Shown here: piece by piece, positions 61,131 to 64,000 of the stretch
Numbering within the stretch: position 1 is the stretch's first letter
How the letters are laid out: each line of letters starts with the position of its first letter
NCBI GenBank assembly: GCA_963790965.1
Contig: CAWBQO010000003.1
Coordinates: 1 to 64,000, forward strand
Source: CAWBQO01 sp963790965
GTDB taxonomy: Bacteria; Bacteroidota; Rhodothermia; Rhodothermales; DASSAV01
Length of the DNA stretch: 64,000 bases
Direction of reading: 5' to 3'
Made by a program: the position numbers and the translations under genes
Notes under the pieces: generated by a model
What the model saw: the letters and a program-made list of their open reading frames with translations, nothing else
Databases searched by the model: none
What the model was told of the DNA's origin: nothing

Positions 61131-62892
61131 CATTAGCCGGCTCTGGGCCGGACTCCTGATCGAGGAGCTTGTCCGAAGCGGCATTGACTTCTTCTGCCTC
61201 GCTCCGGGGTCGAGAAGCACGCCGCTCCTCGCCGCCGTGGCGGATCATCCGCTTGCGCGAAAGGTGGTCCACTTTGACGAGCGCGCGACGGCTTTTGCGG
61301 CGCTCGGCTACGCCCGCGCTTCCGGGAAGCCCGCCGTGTGGATCACCACGTCCGGTACGGCCGTCGCTAATGGAATGCCTGCCGTGGTCGAGGCGTCGAC
61401 CGAGGGCGTGCCGATGCTCCTGCTTACGGCCGATCGTCCGCCGGAGCTGCGGGACACCGCCGCCAACCAGGCCGTCGATCAGGCGCGGCTCTTTGGCTCC
61501 TATGTCCGCTGGCAATTCGACGTGCCGCCGCCCTCGGAAGCCATTAGTCCCGCGTTCGTGCTGACGACGGTGGACCAGGCCCTGCATCGCGCCACACGTT
61601 CGCCCGCCGGCCCGATTCATCTGAACCTGATGTTTCGTGAGCCGCTCGCGCCGGAGATGGTCGAGTGGAACCGGACTGAGTATTTGGAGCCGGTGCGACG
61701 ATGGCTCGGATCGACCGGGCCATACACCGACTACCTGGCTGCGGATGCGCACGTGAGCGAGAACGATCTGAACACGCTCGCCTCGCTCCTGTCGGCGCGG
61801 CGCAGGGGCCTGATCGTGGTCGGGAAAACAGATCTACCGGTGGACGGAGACGCGGTCTATCCGCTTGCCGCCAAGCTCGGGTGGCCAGTGCTGCCGGATC
61901 TCGGCTCGGGAATGCGCCTCGGCGAAGGGGAAACGGAGCACCGCATCGCCCATTACGACGGGGTGCTTTCGAGTTCGCGCTTTGCCGCGGCATACCGCCC
62001 GGAAGCCGTCCTTCATCTCGGCGGCCGCCTAACCTCCAAGCGGCTTTTGACCTTTCTCGCGGACGCCAAGCCGCCCGTGTATGTGGGGGTCAGGGAGGTC
62101 CCTTTTCGGCTCGATCCCGCGCACATCGTTTCTCATGCCGTCGAAGCAAACCCCGGCCACTTCGCCGCCGGCCTGGCGCGCGCTTTGCCCCCTCGGGAGG
62201 CGGATGGTGCATGGCGTTCGGCCTGGAGGCAGGCGGACCGAGCGGCGGCCGCAGTCCTCGGGTCCGTTCTTGCGCCCGGCGAAGAACTTACGGAGCCTGC
62301 CGCCGCCCGGATCGTCTCTGAGGAGATTGCGGAGGGCCACGGGTTGTTCGTCGCGAGCAGTATGCCCATCCGCGACCTCGATTTGTTCGCCTCCTCTCAC
62401 GGCGCGCGCGTGCGCGTAACCTCAAACCGCGGGGCCAGCGGCATCGACGGAACGGTTGCCTCGGCGGTAGGCTTTGCTGCCGGACTCCGCGCTCCCGTGA
62501 CGCTGCTCCTCGGCGACCTCGCGCTCCTCTACGACCTGAATGCCCTCGCCCTCCTTCGCGCTTCGCCCCATCCGGTGACGGTAGTCGCCCTGAACAACGA
62601 CGGTGGAGGAATTTTCTCTTTCCTTCCGATTGCGCAGTTTAGTGCGATCTTTGAACCCTATTTTGGAACGCCGCACGGCCTATCGTTCGAGCACGCTGCC
62701 GCCATGTTCGGCATTCCGTACAATCGGCCGAGAAGCCAGGAGGAATTTAAAGCAGCCTATTTGGGAGCCTTGCAGCGGGGGACCTCGTCCCTGATCGAGG
62801 TTCCTTCCAACCGCGCAGAGAACCTCGCGAAGCACCGGCTTCTGCAACAAAGTCTCGCGAGGAGCATCGAACGGGACATGGGCACGTTTTAA
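61111..62892 (+). CDS. menD: SEPHCHC synthase (MenD)
   Basis: A thiamine diphosphate enzyme adding the succinyl part of 2-oxoglutarate to isochorismate. The homology begins at about NISRLWAGLLIEELVRSG, then FFCLAPGSRSTPLLAAVADH, HFDERATAFAALGYARASG, LLTADRPPELRDTAANQAVDQ and the TPP motif GDLALLYDLNALALL...NNDGGGIFSFLP. No ATG lies near this point; TTG 61111 gives about 593 residues and overlaps menF by 20 bases, implying coupled translation. A CTG start at 61114 cannot be excluded. Upstream in-frame ATG at 60892 lies inside menF. Confidence 0.9.
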   Translation: MLEDAPNISRLWAGLLIEELVRSGIDFFCLAPGSRSTPLLAAVADHPLARKVVHFDERATAFAALGYARASGKPAVWITTSGTAVANGMPAVVEASTEGVPMLLLTADRPPELRDTAANQAVDQARLFGSYVRWQFDVPPPSEAISPAFVLTTVDQALHRATRSPAGPIHLNLMFREPLAPEMVEWNRTEYLEPVRRWLGSTGPYTDYLAADAHVSENDLNTLASLLSARRRGLIVVGKTDLPVDGDAVYPLAAKLGWPVLPDLGSGMRLGEGETEHRIAHYDGVLSSSRFAAAYRPEAVLHLGGRLTSKRLLTFLADAKPPVYVGVREVPFRLDPAHIVSHAVEANPGHFAAGLARALPPREADGAWRSAWRQADRAAAAVLGSVLAPGEELTEPAAARIVSEEIAEGHGLFVASSMPIRDLDLFASSHGARVRVTSNRGASGIDGTVASAVGFAAGLRAPVTLLLGDLALLYDLNALALLRASPHPVTVVALNNDGGGIFSFLPIAQFSAIFEPYFGTPHGLSFEHAAAMFGIPYNRPRSQEEFKAAYLGALQRGTSSLIEVPSNRAENLAKHRLLQQSLARSIERDMGTF

Positions 62893-62948
62893 CGCTCCCG
62901 CCGATTCGGCGCATTCACCCCCGCAATCATCCTTCTGCCGCTGTTCAC

Positions 62949-63068
62949 ATGAGAGATCCTGGAAGGCGCGTCTACAGTGATCTCCTGCTCACGCTCGTCG
63001 TGGCCGGAGCCGCTATCCTCATCGGTTTTCTCTACTGGCTGTTCTTTATCAGTCCCGGTGGGACCTGA
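62949..63068 (+). CDS. Small single-span membrane peptide, 39 aa
   Basis: MRDPGRRVYSDLLLTLVVAG continues into a hydrophobic segment AAILIGFLYWLFFI and ends SPGGT, a clear one-helix membrane peptide with a basic N-terminus. It starts 56 bases after menD and stops immediately before the end of the convergent hydrolase gene. I do not recognise it. Being short, it could be chance, but the helix shape and position after menD support it. Confidence 0.5.
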   Translation: MRDPGRRVYSDLLLTLVVAGAAILIGFLYWLFFISPGGT

Positions 63069-63890
63069 TCATCCAGCCGCAGGGCGCATTTTGTTCTTGC
63101 GGATGAAGGCGATGGCGTATCGGTTGAAAAGCTCTGGGGCCTCGATATTGCAGACGTGGCCGGCCCGCTCTACCACCTGAAGGATGCTCCGGCGGTGCTG
63201 CTGCACGACGCGCCGCACGGCGGGAAGAAACATGTGGTCCTCTTCGCCCATGAGGTAAAGAACTGGGACCGGAAGTTCCCGCTCGTTGAACAGGCGCAGA
63301 ATCGGGTTGATGCGCCAGGTCATCCTGAACCAGCGCAGAAACTCGCCATGCTTGAGCTTGCGGGCCTCGCGGGTAAAGAGCGTTCGCGCTTCCCGGTTGC
63401 GCCGGTGAGGCATAATTACCCAGGCAAAGAGCCGGTACAGCCAGAGGTACGGAATGAATCGCTTTGTTAAATTGCCGAGCGCGATCAGAACCCGGGAGCG
63501 GAAGTTGAGCCGGAGGATCGCGCCGCCCAACACCATAGACTGCACGCGCTCCGGGGCAGCCTCGGCAAGCGTCCGGATGATGATCGACCCGAGAGACATG
63601 CCGACAAAGTGCGCCCTCTCGATGCCCGCATGGTCCATCACGTCCAAAAGGTCCCGGCTGACATCTTCAAACGTGTACTTCATCTGCTGCACGAGCGGGG
63701 CCTTTTTGCCCGAGTCGCCGTGGCCGCGAAGGTCGACGAGCAGCAGGTTGAAGTGCGACTGAAACTCCCTTACCTGCCGAAACCACAACGCCGACGAGCC
63801 GCCCGCGCCATGCACGAACACGACCCACTCTGCGTCCGGCGAGCAGGCGTAGGTTCGAAAATGAAGGATCGGTTGGCCGGAAGGCTTCAT
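63069..63890 (-). CDS. Alpha/beta hydrolase
   Basis: A 273-residue hydrolase-fold protein. VVFVHGAGGSSALWFRQV holds the oxyanion loop, LLLVDLRGHGDSG follows, the nucleophile elbow is GMSLGS, the acid is Asp in GEEDHMFLP and the His is in ERAGHVCNIEAPE. All catalytic residues are intact. The start ATG 63890 is preferred; the frame is open to 63926. It lies next to menD but on the opposite strand, so a MenH role (SHCHC synthase) is possible but unsupported by orientation. Substrate unknown. Confidence 0.87.
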   Translation of the reverse strand: MKPSGQPILHFRTYACSPDAEWVVFVHGAGGSSALWFRQVREFQSHFNLLLVDLRGHGDSGKKAPLVQQMKYTFEDVSRDLLDVMDHAGIERAHFVGMSLGSIIIRTLAEAAPERVQSMVLGGAILRLNFRSRVLIALGNLTKRFIPYLWLYRLFAWVIMPHRRNREARTLFTREARKLKHGEFLRWFRMTWRINPILRLFNERELPVPVLYLMGEEDHMFLPAVRRVVQQHRRSILQVVERAGHVCNIEAPELFNRYAIAFIRKNKMRPAAG

Positions 63891-64000
63891 GGGCGTACAG
63901 GACGTAACGGAAGGTGGGACAATCAATGGGCTTTACGGCAAACACCATTCCCTGTTGTCCACTTATAAAGATAAACTTGAGAAAGCCTATGTATCCTTGT

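Noticed and set aside
58476..61220. Minus-strand open frame of 914 codons opposite the phosphatase and menF
   Set aside because: Covers two proven genes and intergenic sequence, is very Arg-rich and matches nothing known to me.
63069..63890. Calling the alpha/beta hydrolase menH
   Set aside because: Only proximity to menD supports it; it is on the opposite strand and the motifs are generic to the fold.

Overview
The window looks like a chromosomal segment of a high-GC member of the Rhodothermota (Rhodothermales; Salinibacter/Rhodothermus relatives). The pointers are a Bacteroidota-type L36 protein without zinc cysteines, a predicted type IX secretion (T9SS) C-terminal domain, a complete alternative complex III (act) cluster followed directly by an A2-type caa3 oxidase carrying the YSHPxVY motif (the arrangement known from Rhodothermus marinus), menaquinone genes and a DUF2795 protein. 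Species cannot be decided from the sequence alone.

Layout. 1-6190: end of the ribosomal protein region and alpha operon (secY-map-infA-rpmJ-rpsM-rpsK-rpsD-rpoA-rplQ), closed by a strong terminator; secY carries clustered frameshifts. 6300-12020: accessory stretch with an unrecognised 214-aa protein, a 1007-aa secreted protein, a DUF2238 membrane protein and a VWA protein. The 1007-aa protein joins an anthrax protective-antigen-like calcium-binding and pore-forming region to a YCF48/BNR-type propeller and a T9SS sorting domain; it is the most unusual gene here. 12020-16640: an MmeI-like single-chain restriction-modification gene between repeat debris, a structured-RNA candidate and tRNA-Leu(GAG). 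16730-20780 (minus strand): nadA, lolD, an NtrC-type regulator and a TPR protein. 21150-23530: gap and pgk. 23590-26750: arsenic operon arsR-arsC-arsM-acr3 with a palindrome set between -35 and -10. 26775-34300: MMPL/RND exporter, divergent galactokinase-like protein, MoxR ATPase, HPr kinase, M23 peptidase, DUF2795 protein. 34558-38708: Omp85 protein, cyclic-nucleotide-binding-domain protein, SDR oxidoreductase.

39145-53835 is the respiratory core: actA-B-C-D-E-F, a membrane protein with a Fn3-like domain, SCO, coxB-A-C, subunit IV and a small membrane protein. Together these would oxidise menaquinol, pass electrons through c-type hemes to CuA and reduce oxygen. actC is broken by about six frameshifts that each preserve the conserved protein in another frame, so base-calling or assembly error is the likely cause. 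53923-57640: metF, then (minus) lysine 2,3-aminomutase with an overlapping ATP-grasp ligase and an EF-hand lipoprotein. 58030-63926: DUF4230 protein, histidine phosphatase, menF and menD (first steps of menaquinone synthesis, feeding the quinol-oxidising chain), a 39-aa membrane peptide and an alpha/beta hydrolase.

No CRISPR array, transposase, integrase or rRNA was seen. All homology statements come from reading motifs by eye; no search was run.
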